Origin: Roseibium denhamense
Lineage (GTDB): Bacteria > Pseudomonadota > Alphaproteobacteria > Rhizobiales > Stappiaceae
Assembly: GCF_009711415.1 (NCBI RefSeq)
Contig: NZ_SMLZ01000086.1
Span: 1-55,456, forward strand
DNA length: 55,456 bases
Direction: 5' to 3'
Shown: positions 9,892-18,450 of the stretch, piece after piece
Position numbering within the stretch: the first letter of the stretch is position 1
Layout: the number at the start of each line of letters is the position of its first letter
Program-made: the position numbers and the translations under genes
The notes under the pieces: model-generated
Seen by the model: the letters and a program-made list of their open reading frames with translations, nothing else
What the model was told of the DNA's origin: nothing
Database searches by the model: none

Positions 9892-9920
9892 TTAAGACCC
9901 AGATCGAGAGGCGGTCTTAA
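9892..9920. repeat. Second inverted repeat in the GNAT-metG gap
   Basis: Arms TTAAGACC (9892-9899) and GGTCTTAA (9913-9920) are perfect and 13 bases apart. It immediately precedes the metG stop codon region on the opposite strand and, with the GC-rich palindrome before it, forms a double-hairpin end region for two convergent genes. Confidence 0.4.
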
Positions 9921-9931
9921 CGAGCCTGTCC

Positions 9932-11452
9932 TTACTGCACGCGTGGGAACAGGGTTCCAAGCTCGCCGAGCGGATTGCCGCCAGGTAGTCTGTCCAGTTC
10001 CGGTTTCCAGGGCGTTTCCGCACTGGGAGCGTTCAGCATCGCAAGAGCCTTCCCGGAAGAGGCCGGAATGACCTGGCGCAGGGCTTCGAACAGGACCCGC
10101 TGGCAATCGAGCGTGACATAGAGAACGGTCGCGCAGCGCTCGCGGGTCTCTTCGTTCTTGAACAGCGACCAGGGCGCCTGTTGATCGATGTATTCGTTCA
10201 TCGCGGTGGCCGCTTCGACGATCTTTTGAACCTGCGCCGGAATGTCAGCCATGTCGATCCAGGCACCAAAACCGGCAACCGCATCCAGAACCGTCTTGCG
10301 CAGCGCCTCGTCTTCTGCGGTCAGTGCGCCCGGTGCTGGGACCTTGCCGTCGAAGTTTTTGTTGGAGAACTTGGCGACGCGGGACAACAGGTTGCCGATC
10401 TTGTTGCCAAGCTCGCTGTTGAACGTCTGAATGATCAGATCGACCGATATCTGGCTGTCGCTGTCCGCCCGCATGTGACGGGCGAGATACCAGCGCAGGC
10501 CGTCAATCCCAACTTTTTCGGCTACTTCTTCCGGGTCCACCGTGTTGCCGATGGACTTCGACATCTTGACGCCGCCCGCACCGACCCAGTGGCTGTGGAC
10601 GGAGAGCTTCTTTGGCAGTGGAAGACCGGCCGCCATCAGCATGATCGGCCAGTAGACACCGTGCGGCTTCAAGATGTCCTTGCCGATCAGATGCTCGCAG
10701 CCTGCCCACCAGTCTTCATAACCGTTTTCAGGCCAGCCGATGTTGGTCAGGTAGTTCGCCAGCGCGTCGAACCAGACATAGGTCACAAAATCCTGGTCAA
10801 AGGGCAGCTCCACACCGAGCGTCACGCGTGACTTTGGCCGGGAGATACAAAGATCCTCCAGCGGTTCGGCCAGCATCTTTTTCAGTTCGTTCTTGAACGC
10901 TTCTGGCTGCACGAAGTCGGGATTATCGTCGATATGCTGCAGGAGCTTCTCGCGGAACGGTTCCAGCTTCAGGAAGTAGTTGGTCTCATCCGTCGTCTCG
11001 ACCTTCATCGTCGGGTGCAGCGGGCACTGGCCGTCTTCGGTCAGGTCGCTTTCCTTCTTGAACTCTTCACAGCCCTTACAGTAGGTGCCGGTGTACTGCT
11101 TCTTGACGATCAGGTCCTTGTCGAAAATCGTCTGTTCCATTCCGGCAACGGCAGTCTTATGGCCGTCGCGGCTGGTGCGCACGAAATAGTCGTAGGACAC
11201 GCCGAACTGGTCAAAGACGTCTTTGAACTCCTTGCAGCGCATGTCGAGATAGGCGTTGACGTCCATCTCCAGGTCTGCAGCTGCTTCCTGGTTCTTTTGG
11301 CCGTGTTCGTCCACACCGGTGGACAGCATCATCTCATAGCCCAAAGCCTCCCGGTTCCGCTTCATGATGTCGGCAACGATCGATGTGTAGGCATGGCCAA
11401 TATGCGGCTTGCCATTGACATAGTAGATCGGGGTCGTGATGTAGCTTTTCAT
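9932..11452 (-). CDS. metG: Methionyl-tRNA synthetase
   Basis: Class I aminoacyl-tRNA synthetase that charges tRNA-Met in the cytoplasm. HIGH motif as HIGH at residues 17-20 and KMSKS as VKMSKSIGN. A connective insert has the Cys cluster CKGCEEF...GQCPLH. At 506 residues it is the short form lacking the C-terminal EMAP-like tRNA-binding domain, as is normal in alphaproteobacteria. ATG 11452 (MKSYITTPIYYVNG) is the natural start. The frame extends upstream but not in a protein-like way. No operon partner is close on the same strand. Confidence 0.97.
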   Translation of the reverse strand: MKSYITTPIYYVNGKPHIGHAYTSIVADIMKRNREALGYEMMLSTGVDEHGQKNQEAAADLEMDVNAYLDMRCKEFKDVFDQFGVSYDYFVRTSRDGHKTAVAGMEQTIFDKDLIVKKQYTGTYCKGCEEFKKESDLTEDGQCPLHPTMKVETTDETNYFLKLEPFREKLLQHIDDNPDFVQPEAFKNELKKMLAEPLEDLCISRPKSRVTLGVELPFDQDFVTYVWFDALANYLTNIGWPENGYEDWWAGCEHLIGKDILKPHGVYWPIMLMAAGLPLPKKLSVHSHWVGAGGVKMSKSIGNTVDPEEVAEKVGIDGLRWYLARHMRADSDSQISVDLIIQTFNSELGNKIGNLLSRVAKFSNKNFDGKVPAPGALTAEDEALRKTVLDAVAGFGAWIDMADIPAQVQKIVEAATAMNEYIDQQAPWSLFKNEETRERCATVLYVTLDCQRVLFEALRQVIPASSGKALAMLNAPSAETPWKPELDRLPGGNPLGELGTLFPRVQ

Positions 11453-11782
11453 CAGGTGCTTTCGAAGTTCCGGGCAAAGTCTGTCGGGGACGACATTTAT
11501 ATGTGATGTGTGCGACCGCACAGGGCAAGTGCGCGCTATATTCCATACTCAGGGCTTGATGGAAAGGGGCGGCGGCGGGAAAGCCGAGACGCCGCGAAAA
11601 TATGCCGTCGTCTTGTCCGCCTCCAAGTGGGGGCACTCTCATTTCCAATTACCGAAGCGCTCGATTGAAACAGCGAACGCTCTGCTCCTTAATCGATCCC
11701 GGGTCTGGGCGAAGGCTTCACCCGGGAGGACGAAGGAGCGTAGGTCTCGATTTTCCCATCTCGAGACGACTGTTGAGTCTAC
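11453..11782. other. Intergenic region between metG and YeiH-family gene
   Basis: 330 bases without a supported gene. It must contain the metG promoter (minus strand). It contains a nested hairpin (entry at 11684-11739). Long antisense frames cross it but have no protein-like composition or ribosome site. Confidence 0.5.
11684..11739. repeat. Nested palindrome, possible terminator or REP-like element
   Basis: Outer arms GCTCCTT (11684-11690) and AAGGAGC (11733-11739) enclose inner arms TCCCGGG (11697-11703) and CCCGGGA (11721-11727). It lies 43 bases beyond the end of the minus-strand YeiH-family gene, so it may end that operon. The two-level symmetry without a T-tract is also what extragenic repeat elements look like. 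Confidence 0.4.
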
Positions 11783-12778
11783 CTATCCAATCAGCCAGAT
11801 CCCGGCGAGGACGAACAGCGCCAGAAAGGCGGTTTGGGTCACAACCATCCAGATCGCAGGGCCGCCGACTTCCAGAAGTTTCGGGATTGACGTTTTCATG
11901 CCAACGGCCGCGATGGCGGCAAGCAGTGCCCAGCGGGACACCTGGCTGGCCGTATCCTTGATCAGGTCCGGGATGAGCTCGAAGGAATTCAAGGTCGCCA
12001 GAACAAGGAAGGCGATCACAAAGCCGGGCATTAGCGGCGGCCGGCTGGCGCCGGGATCCATCCCCTTGCGCAGGATCAGGGCCGCAATCAGCACGATAGG
12101 CGCAAGAAGTGTAACCCGGATCAGCTTGACCAAAGTGGACAAATCTCCGGTTTCTTCGGAAACCGAAAAGCCAGCGCCGACCACCTGGGCAACATCGTGA
12201 ATGGTGCCGCCGAGAAAGACGCCGGTTTCATCCATCGTCAGCCCGAGGTAACTGGTCACGATGGGATAGAAGATCATTGCCATGGTCGACAGCACGGTCA
12301 CGGTGATCACGGTGAACGCGAGATCCCGCTCGGCGTTCTCGCGCTTTGGCAGGATCGAACCGATGGCCATGGCTGCCGAGGCGCCGCAAATGGCGACGGC
12401 GCCACCGGACAGGAACGAAAACAGCCGGTCCTTGCCAAACAGGCGGCCGACCAGAAGCGAAAAGCCGATGGTGGCAAAAACACCCGCAACCACCAAAAGA
12501 AGGAAGGGCAGACCGAGGGACTGCACCATCTCGACACTGATGCGCACGCCCAGAAGCGCCACACCAATCCGCAACAGGGTCTTGGCGGAAAAGGCGATCC
12601 CTTCCGATGTCCGGGTTTCCTCTGACAAAAAGTGCAGGGGCATGCCGAGCAAAATCGCCATCAACATGGCCGGAGCGCCATAGTGCTCATTCAAAAACTG
12701 CGCCGAGATCGCCACCAGACCTGCAATGGCAACTCCCGGGAAAAGCTCATTGGCCCGGCTTTTGATCGTTTCGACCAT
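11783..12778 (-). CDS. YeiH-family (UPF0324) membrane protein
   Basis: A 331-residue inner-membrane protein with about ten hydrophobic segments. Motifs typical of the YeiH/UPF0324 family are visible: LGMPLHFL near the N-terminus, FLSGGAVAICGASAAMAIGS and FLGGTIHDVAQVVGAG. Members are annotated as putative sulfate exporters, with weak functional evidence. The start ATG 12778 has AAGGA about 9 bases upstream. It follows the di-haem peroxidase gene by 15 bases on the same strand, so the two are likely one operon. What they share functionally is not known. Confidence 0.85.
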   Translation of the reverse strand: MVETIKSRANELFPGVAIAGLVAISAQFLNEHYGAPAMLMAILLGMPLHFLSEETRTSEGIAFSAKTLLRIGVALLGVRISVEMVQSLGLPFLLLVVAGVFATIGFSLLVGRLFGKDRLFSFLSGGAVAICGASAAMAIGSILPKRENAERDLAFTVITVTVLSTMAMIFYPIVTSYLGLTMDETGVFLGGTIHDVAQVVGAGFSVSEETGDLSTLVKLIRVTLLAPIVLIAALILRKGMDPGASRPPLMPGFVIAFLVLATLNSFELIPDLIKDTASQVSRWALLAAIAAVGMKTSIPKLLEVGGPAIWMVVTQTAFLALFVLAGIWLIG

Positions 12779-12793
12779 TTGGCGTCCTTGTTA

Positions 12794-14122
12794 TTATCTG
12801 TCGACCGGCAGGCCGCTGGGTACGGCGTCGGGAATCCCGAAAGGTGGGGAAGTCACGGAATCCGTGCCTGTAAGCGCTTTCATAAAAGCAACTATATCAT
12901 CGATTTCACGGTCCGAAAGAGTCATCGGCGGGAGATCGCGAAAAAGACTCTGCCGGGCCATCTCCCGGCTGTCGGTCCAGACCACGAAATCGATTGCCTC
13001 CAGCCAGGGCGCTGCGGGCAGGCGGGCATCCTCCGGCTTCCACTCGGCAAGCATACCGTCCGGGTCCAGGTGATGGCGGATAATGCCGTCAAGAGTCGCA
13101 TAGGCACCGTTGTGGCCATAGGGGGCGGTCAGCTCGACATTTCGCAGCATCGGCGTCCGGAACCTGTAGGCGTCTTCCAGGCGGTTGCTTTCGCCCATGC
13201 GGCCCACATCCCGAACCATCGGATCGAATATGCGTGTCCGGCCAGGGCCAAAGGGCGGCAGGCCAAGCGCATGAAACTTCTGATCGGACAAGAGCGGGCC
13301 AGAGTGGCAGCTCGCGCAGTTTGCCTTCCCATAAAACAGGGTCAGGCCGCGGACCTGCTGATCGGACAAAGCGGTTTTGTCGCCCTGAAGATATTGATCA
13401 AACGGGCTGTCAAAGCTTTGCCATTCCACCGCCTGGAAAGCCGCCAGTGCATTGGCGATTTCGACAATGGTCACCTGTTCGGGTTTCTCAATGTGATCAA
13501 AGGCTTCGACGAATCTCCTGCCATACTCAGGAATGACCCGCACCCGCTTTGCCATGATGGGCCAGGCAGCATCGATCCGGTCATGGACCGCGCCTACGAT
13601 CTCGTTTTCCTTCAGATTTCCCGCCATTTCGAACTGGGCCACCAGCGGGAAGACGGCCTGCGCCGCCAGAAGCGAGTTGAAACCTTCCGGCAGCCACTCT
13701 TCGGCCGGCGAGTTGAAGCCGTTTTCGAACGTGTCGGCAATGGACAGGCGTCCGTCATGAAACAGGGTATGAAGGTCTTTTGCGCCTAAATTCCAAAGGC
13801 CTGGCGCATTTCTCGGAATCCTTTTCTGAATCCGGTCCGGGCCCGAGCCTGCCGTTCTGTTTAGTCCAAGGCCTTCGCCGCCCTCGCCAATGCCGAGAGA
13901 CAGCCGGTCGCCTGTACCAAGGGTGGGATGATGGCAGGTGGCGCAGGCAATATTCCTGTTGCCCGACAGGATCTTGTCGTAAAACAGGAGCTGACCGAGT
14001 TCGGCCTGTTTCCGGTCGAACGGAATAAAGGCGTCCTGTGTCAGGGGGGCAGGCAGATCCGCTGCACTCGCGGTCAGGGACGTTGCAAAAACCAGGGGAA
14101 TGGCAAGCGCCAAATGAAACAT
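12794..14122 (-). CDS. Di-haem cytochrome c peroxidase (CcpA/MauG family)
   Basis: A 442-residue periplasmic di-haem enzyme. A signal peptide (LALAIPLVFATSLTASA) is followed by two c-type haem sites, CATCH in the N-terminal half and CASCH in the C-terminal half. Family regions LFYDKILSGNRNIACATCH and FRTPMLRNVELTAPYGHNG are clear. It may reduce hydrogen peroxide with electrons from a c-type cytochrome, or act as a MauG-like oxidase. The length is above the ~340 usual for CcpA and closer to the longer MauG-like group. The ATG at 14122 overlaps the start of the divergent Sel1-repeat gene by 9 bases. It is followed by the YeiH-family gene. Confidence 0.88.
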   Translation of the reverse strand: MFHLALAIPLVFATSLTASAADLPAPLTQDAFIPFDRKQAELGQLLFYDKILSGNRNIACATCHHPTLGTGDRLSLGIGEGGEGLGLNRTAGSGPDRIQKRIPRNAPGLWNLGAKDLHTLFHDGRLSIADTFENGFNSPAEEWLPEGFNSLLAAQAVFPLVAQFEMAGNLKENEIVGAVHDRIDAAWPIMAKRVRVIPEYGRRFVEAFDHIEKPEQVTIVEIANALAAFQAVEWQSFDSPFDQYLQGDKTALSDQQVRGLTLFYGKANCASCHSGPLLSDQKFHALGLPPFGPGRTRIFDPMVRDVGRMGESNRLEDAYRFRTPMLRNVELTAPYGHNGAYATLDGIIRHHLDPDGMLAEWKPEDARLPAAPWLEAIDFVVWTDSREMARQSLFRDLPPMTLSDREIDDIVAFMKALTGTDSVTSPPFGIPDAVPSGLPVDR

Positions 14123-14596
14123 ACGCTGAAAGCCGCCGTGATCGCATTGACCGTTCTTGCCGGTCCGGCCTTTGCCGAAATCGAAGAAGCGCGCGACATG
14201 ATGGAAGCCGGCCAGTTTGAGGAAGCCAAAGAAGCGCTGTGGCCGGCCGCCCGGTCCGGCAATGCGGACGCGGAGGAACTGATCGGCGTCATGTACGCCA
14301 TGGGACTTGGTGTCGAGCGGGACGACCAGCGCGCCTTTGAATGGTACCTGCGCAGCGCCATGAAAGGCCATCCCGGCGCGCAATCCGGCGTTGGCTGGTA
14401 CTACGAAATCGGCCGCGGCCTGCCGGCCCCCGATCTGGTGCGCGCTTACATGTGGTATACGCTGTCCGCAATCGGCGGCGATCCCGATGCGGCTATCTCT
14501 TTGGAAGAGGTGGTCAAGAAGATGACCCAGGAAGAGATCGATAAAGCGCATATTCTTGTCGATGACTATAAGGTCTGGATGTACCCGTTCAGATGA
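14114..14596 (+). CDS. Secreted Sel1-repeat (SLR) protein
   Basis: A 160-residue exported protein: signal peptide MKHTLKAAVIALTVLAGPAFA, then Sel1-like/TPR-like helical repeats (about residues 50-125: LIGVMYAMGLGVERDDQRAFEWYLRSA, then GVGWYYEIGRGL). Such proteins act as adaptors in periplasmic complexes or stress responses; no target can be named. The ATG at 14114 fits the signal peptide exactly. Its first nine bases are shared, in opposite orientation, with the peroxidase start, so its ribosome site lies in the peroxidase coding sequence. Confidence 0.8.
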   Translation: MKHTLKAAVIALTVLAGPAFAEIEEARDMMEAGQFEEAKEALWPAARSGNADAEELIGVMYAMGLGVERDDQRAFEWYLRSAMKGHPGAQSGVGWYYEIGRGLPAPDLVRAYMWYTLSAIGGDPDAAISLEEVVKKMTQEEIDKAHILVDDYKVWMYPFR

Positions 14597-14670
14597 TGGC
14601 TGTTTGACCTGATCGGCTCAACCCTTTCATGGATTAAAGACCTGAGCGGATGAGAACTTTTGCGCCAGAT

Positions 14671-14697
14671 GAAAAGCCCGGCCTGGCCGGGCTTTTC
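14671..14697. terminator. Bidirectional terminator
   Basis: Thirteen-base arms GAAAAGCCCGGCC and GGCCGGGCTTTTC around a single T form a near-perfect palindrome with A-run and T-run flanks on both strands. It lies between the convergent Sel1-repeat and dctP-like genes and can end both. Confidence 0.85.
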
Positions 14698-14710
14698 CTG
14701 TTTTAAGCGG

Positions 14711-15769
14711 TTAGTTCAGGTCGGCGTCGCGTGCGCCATTGACGTCCGCCTCAGCCGCAGCAACGGCTTCTTCAAGTGCGCCGAAGATCTCGCCGCCGCG
14801 CCCGACATTGGCCTTGAACCAGTCAAACACCGGAGCGGCTGCTTCTCTGAAGGCTGCCTTTTCTTCCGGGGTTGGAACGTAGAGATCGCCGCCGCCAGAA
14901 ACGAAATCCTCGTAAGCCTGAATGGATTTGCGCTTCGGCGAGGCAAACGTAGCCTGCTGCAGAGCATAGAAGCCGTCTACGACGACACGGCGCATGTCTT
15001 CCGGCATGGACAGGAACTTTTCGTTGTTCATCCACCAAAGGGCACCCATGTAGGCATGGCCGTCAAGAGTGACATATTGCAGGCCGGCGTCCGGGAACTT
15101 CATGCCCATGATGTCGGTGATGCCGTTCTTGGAGCCTTCAACCACACCGGTCTGGAAGGAAGTGAACAGCTCGGGCCACGGGATCGGGGTCGGGGAGGCG
15201 CCAAGGGCCTTTACGAGCACCTGCGGAAGGTCCGCAACAACGGTCCGGATCTTGAGGCCTTCCATGTCGGAAGGGGATGCGATCCGGCGCTCGGTATTGG
15301 CAAAGTTGCGCCAGCCGCCAGTATTGCCGATGGTCATCAGGCGGATTGTGTTCTGGCTGTCTTCCAGTGCCATTGCGCGCATGGTGCGGACAAAATCACC
15401 GGACAAAACGTGTTCCGCGATGCGGTCATCAGCCATCATGTATGGCAGGTCGAGGACCTGGACATACGGAAAGATGCCGGACGCGCCACCGGACGTGGAG
15501 ATGTAGATGTCGATCGCACCGCCTGAAACGCCTTGCAGGCACTCAGCACCATTTGAGCAAAGCTGCGTCCCGATGAAGAGTTCGACTTCAATGGCACCGT
15601 TGGAAGCGGCTTCAACGTAGTTCTTAAATACGATCAGACCATCATAGTCTTCATCGTTTTCGTTGGAGTTCGCGGTCGCCCGCAGCGTGTAGTCGGCGGC
15701 AACGGCACTCATGGTGGAGCCGGCTAGCATCGCCGCCACCGTGAGTGATTTCAGTGCAGATTTGAGCAT
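14711..15769 (-). CDS. dctP: TRAP transporter substrate-binding protein (DctP family)
   Basis: Periplasmic binding subunit of a TRAP transporter, 352 residues. Signal peptide MLKSALKSLTVAAMLAGSTM...AVA is followed by a DctP fold. The region NTGGWRNFANTERRIASPSDMEGLKIRT carries the conserved Arg that in this family bonds an acidic group on the ligand. ATG 15769 has GGGAGG 6 bases before it; the longer upstream frame is not needed. It is the last gene of a minus-strand run monooxygenase-AKR-flavin reductase-DctQ-DctM-DctP. That context suggests a sulfonated sugar (sulfoquinovose) or its glycoside as ligand, which is an inference. TRAP binding proteins usually bind organic acids. Confidence 0.9.
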   Translation of the reverse strand: MLKSALKSLTVAAMLAGSTMSAVAADYTLRATANSNENDEDYDGLIVFKNYVEAASNGAIEVELFIGTQLCSNGAECLQGVSGGAIDIYISTSGGASGIFPYVQVLDLPYMMADDRIAEHVLSGDFVRTMRAMALEDSQNTIRLMTIGNTGGWRNFANTERRIASPSDMEGLKIRTVVADLPQVLVKALGASPTPIPWPELFTSFQTGVVEGSKNGITDIMGMKFPDAGLQYVTLDGHAYMGALWWMNNEKFLSMPEDMRRVVVDGFYALQQATFASPKRKSIQAYEDFVSGGGDLYVPTPEEKAAFREAAAPVFDWFKANVGRGGEIFGALEEAVAAAEADVNGARDADLN

Positions 15770-15795
15770 GAGGTACCTCCCTGTTGAGCTCAAGA

Positions 15796-17289
15796 TCAGT
15801 TGGCAAATCCGGTCAGACGCGGGATCGTCATGGACAGTGCCGGAATATAGGTGATCAGGAAAATCACCGCGATCTCCACCGCCAGAAACGGTAGAATTGC
15901 CTTGGCTATGGTTTCAACCCGTTCCCTTGAAACCGACGCTGCGACAAACAGGACAAGCCCCATCGGCGGTGTCGCCAGACCGATGGTCAGGTTCACGCTC
16001 ATGATGATGGCAAAATGGATCGGGTCAACGCCCATCTGGGTGAAGATCGGCCCGAGGATCGGGCCCAGGATGATGATGGCCGGTCCCGCATCCAGGAACA
16101 TGCCCACTACAAACAGCAGCAGGTTGATCAGGAACAGCAGGATCAGTGGATTGTCCGACAGCGACAGAACGAAAGCGGCCATGGTTTCGGGCGCATGGCT
16201 CAAAGAAACTACTGTTTTGAAGGCCATGGCAGCGCCAACGAGCAAGAGTACAACTGCCGACGTGATGCCCGCACGGCTCAGGACGCCCGGGATCTCATGC
16301 ATCTTGATGGAATGCAGAACGAAGAACCCGATCAGGAGCGCATAGGCAACGGCGACAGCCGCCGCTTCTGTTGGCGTGAAAACCCCGATCAAGATACCGC
16401 CCAGAATGATGATCGGCGTTTGCAGAGGGGCGACGGCCTTCTTGCAGACAACGCGGAAATCGCTGGACACAGCCCCCCGCAGGCCCATCAGGATGAAGTG
16501 GGAGATGATCAGCATCACCACATACAAGATGGCGTAGAAAAGCCCGGACTGGCCGTCAAACCCGAACAGGCCGGTCAGCAAATTGGCAAGCGCATAGAGC
16601 AGGAATGCAAGGTTGAGGCGCAGGACGACAAACGAGAACCAGTATTCGACCGGGGCCATTGTCTGGCCCGGATTCACAATCCGCTGGGCCTTGGGCAGGT
16701 CGTATCTGTTTGCCATGAAGCGAACCATGACCATCAGGCCGATGCCGACCATGGCACCGGGTACGATGCCCGCAAGGAACAGGGCGGCAACACTCTCACC
16801 CATGACATACGCATAGATGATCATGATGCCGGAAGGCGGAATGATCGGCCCGATGACAGAGGAGGCCGCCGTGATCGCTGCAGCAAAACGGCGTGTGTAT
16901 CCCTGCTTTTCCATCGCCGGAATCAGCATCGAACCAAGCGCGGACGTATCCGCAACGGCTGATCCGGAAAGGCCTGCGAACAGCATGGAGGAAAGAATGT
17001 TGACGTGGGCGAGCCCGCCGCGCAGATGGCCCATGAGCGCCTGCGAAAACTCGACTAGCCGCATTGTGATGCCGCCCTTGTTCATCAGCTCGCCTGCGAG
17101 CATGAAGAACGGAATCGCCATCAGAGGAAATGAATCCATCCCATTGTAGACGTTGCGGTAGAGTAAGGTGATGTCCCGCTCCTGGCCGTTCAGCCACAAC
17201 AAAAGTCCGGGTGCTGCGAGCAGGCCGAAAAAGACCGGAAGACCGATCATCAAAAAGACGAGAAAGACGGGCAGGAACCAGATCAGCAT
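15796..17289 (-). CDS. dctM: TRAP transporter large permease (DctM family)
   Basis: Large membrane subunit that couples sodium flow to substrate uptake, 497 residues with 12 or more hydrophobic segments. Family regions MAIPFFMLAGELMNKGG, SGSAVADTSALGSMLIPAM and NLTIGLATPPMGLVLFVAASV are clear. It overlaps the upstream small permease gene by ATGA, indicating translational coupling, and DctP follows after 26 bases. It is somewhat longer than the usual ~425-residue DctM because of an extra hydrophobic block around residues 195-255 that includes YWFSFVVLRLNLAFLLYALA. Confidence 0.92.
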   Translation of the reverse strand: MLIWFLPVFLVFLMIGLPVFFGLLAAPGLLLWLNGQERDITLLYRNVYNGMDSFPLMAIPFFMLAGELMNKGGITMRLVEFSQALMGHLRGGLAHVNILSSMLFAGLSGSAVADTSALGSMLIPAMEKQGYTRRFAAAITAASSVIGPIIPPSGIMIIYAYVMGESVAALFLAGIVPGAMVGIGLMVMVRFMANRYDLPKAQRIVNPGQTMAPVEYWFSFVVLRLNLAFLLYALANLLTGLFGFDGQSGLFYAILYVVMLIISHFILMGLRGAVSSDFRVVCKKAVAPLQTPIIILGGILIGVFTPTEAAAVAVAYALLIGFFVLHSIKMHEIPGVLSRAGITSAVVLLLVGAAMAFKTVVSLSHAPETMAAFVLSLSDNPLILLFLINLLLFVVGMFLDAGPAIIILGPILGPIFTQMGVDPIHFAIIMSVNLTIGLATPPMGLVLFVAASVSRERVETIAKAILPFLAVEIAVIFLITYIPALSMTIPRLTGFAN

Positions 17290-17879
17290 CAGTCAGCCCC
17301 CGCCATGTCAGCATCCGGAATATTCGGCAGCCGGTCTTCCGCTCCGAAGGCGGCCACCAGACTGCGAATGATCAGTTCGACATTCACCAGCAAGAGCAGG
17401 ATGACGCCGACAAACATGGACATCATCATCCAGCTGCGCGGAACGCGGATCCACTCGGTGAAGGTGAAATTGCCTGGAACGTAGAGGGAAGCGGTTGCGA
17501 ACTTGCCGCCGAAGCCGGTGACTTCGGCATATCCGATCTGCGCCGCCACGATCAGAACGGACAGGGAGATCAAGAGAAGGACCACGGACAGGATGTTGCC
17601 CAGCATGCGGGGCAGCATGAGGTTGATCATGTCGATGGCAACAAATCCGCCGCGCCTCAGGGCCGTCGGTGCCATCAAACCTGCCATCCACAACATGCAA
17701 AAGCGCGCGGCTTCGTCCGGCCAGGGCAGGGCATTGTTGAAGACATAGCGGAACACGACTTGGATCAGGATGGCCACCACCATGAGCGCGACCGCAATGA
17801 TGCCGATAGCTCTGCCAAGACGCAAAAGATGCGTGTTGACGAAGGCAAGCGGCTTGAGCGCTGCCAGCAAAATGCCCAT
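17289..17879 (-). CDS. dctQ: TRAP transporter small permease (DctQ family)
   Basis: Small membrane subunit of the TRAP transporter, 196 residues with four hydrophobic segments. The DctQ pattern FRYVFNNALPWPDEAARFCMLW is visible near residues 47-68. The ATG at 17879 follows an AGGGAGGG ribosome site. The stop overlaps the dctM start. It lies 55 bases after the flavin reductase stop. That gap contains a small GGGGC...GCCCC hairpin, so the transporter genes may be expressed separately from the enzymes. Confidence 0.9.
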   Translation of the reverse strand: MGILLAALKPLAFVNTHLLRLGRAIGIIAVALMVVAILIQVVFRYVFNNALPWPDEAARFCMLWMAGLMAPTALRRGGFVAIDMINLMLPRMLGNILSVVLLLISLSVLIVAAQIGYAEVTGFGGKFATASLYVPGNFTFTEWIRVPRSWMMMSMFVGVILLLLVNVELIIRSLVAAFGAEDRLPNIPDADMAGAD

Positions 17880-17905
17880 GTGGGCCCTCCCTAGTTCTTT
17901 TTATC

Positions 17906-17923
17906 GGGGCAGCGAGCCGCCCC
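17906..17923 (-). other. Small hairpin between flavin reductase and TRAP genes
   Basis: Five-base arms GGGGC and GCCCC with an 8-base loop, in the only real gap of the operon. No T-tract follows on the minus strand, so it is not a standard terminator. It could be an mRNA processing or stability element. Confidence 0.3.
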
Positions 17924-17934
17924 ATTGTCCGCCC

Positions 17935-18450
17935 TTATTCTGGAGCGATCTGGCCGAGTTTGCCGGAAAAAAATGTCAGCGCATCCCCCTTGCGCATTTC
18001 CGCCTGCATGACCTGTCCAAGGACGATCAAATGATCGCCCCCGTCATAGGCTGCAAATCTCTTGCATTCGAACCGGGCAAGACAGTTCTCAATCAAGGGA
18101 ACACCCTGTTCGCAAAGCCTGTATGTCAGCTCGTCAAATGCATGGGCGTTCTTGACAAACCCATTGCAGATTTCAGCCTGTTCATGGCTGAGAATGTGAA
18201 TGGCGTACCGCTCAGCCTGCTCGAAATACCGGAACCGCCGGGACCCCTTGTCCGGCATCCAAAGCACCAGCGGCGGGTCCAGTGACACGGATGAAAAGCT
18301 GTTCGCCGTAATGCCGACAGGACCATCGTCGGAATCTGCGGTGACCACCGTGACACCGGTTGCAAACCGCCCGAAAGCGTCGCGGAGCATCCGGGTGTTG
18401 TCCGTGTCCGGTTCGAAGGTGACGGAGTGATCTGCGTTTTGCATTGTCAT
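17935..18450 (-). CDS. smoA: NAD(P)H:flavin reductase, SmoA-like
   Basis: Short-chain flavin reductase domain protein (HpaC/RutF-like), 171 residues, supplying reduced FMN to a two-component monooxygenase. The family patterns are GRFATGVTVVTA near the N-terminus, GITANSFSSVSLDPPLVL for flavin binding and a GDHLIVLGQV segment near the C-terminus. It overlaps the aldo-keto reductase gene by ATGA and lies two genes after the SsuD-like monooxygenase, the partner such a reductase would serve. In the sulfo-SMO pathway SmoA has this role. The general class is certain; the specific partner is inferred from gene order. Confidence 0.82.
   Translation of the reverse strand: MTMQNADHSVTFEPDTDNTRMLRDAFGRFATGVTVVTADSDDGPVGITANSFSSVSLDPPLVLWMPDKGSRRFRYFEQAERYAIHILSHEQAEICNGFVKNAHAFDELTYRLCEQGVPLIENCLARFECKRFAAYDGGDHLIVLGQVMQAEMRKGDALTFFSGKLGQIAPE

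Noticed and set aside
10181..10831. 216-codon frame opposite metG
   Set aside because: Shadow of metG, no ribosome site.
12632..13789. Plus-strand frame of 385 codons opposite the peroxidase
   Set aside because: Antisense to a gene with signal peptide and two haem motifs; composition is not protein-like.
16015..16962. 315-codon plus-strand frame opposite dctM
   Set aside because: Asp/His/Gln/Arg-rich sequence typical of the reverse complement of membrane-protein codons.
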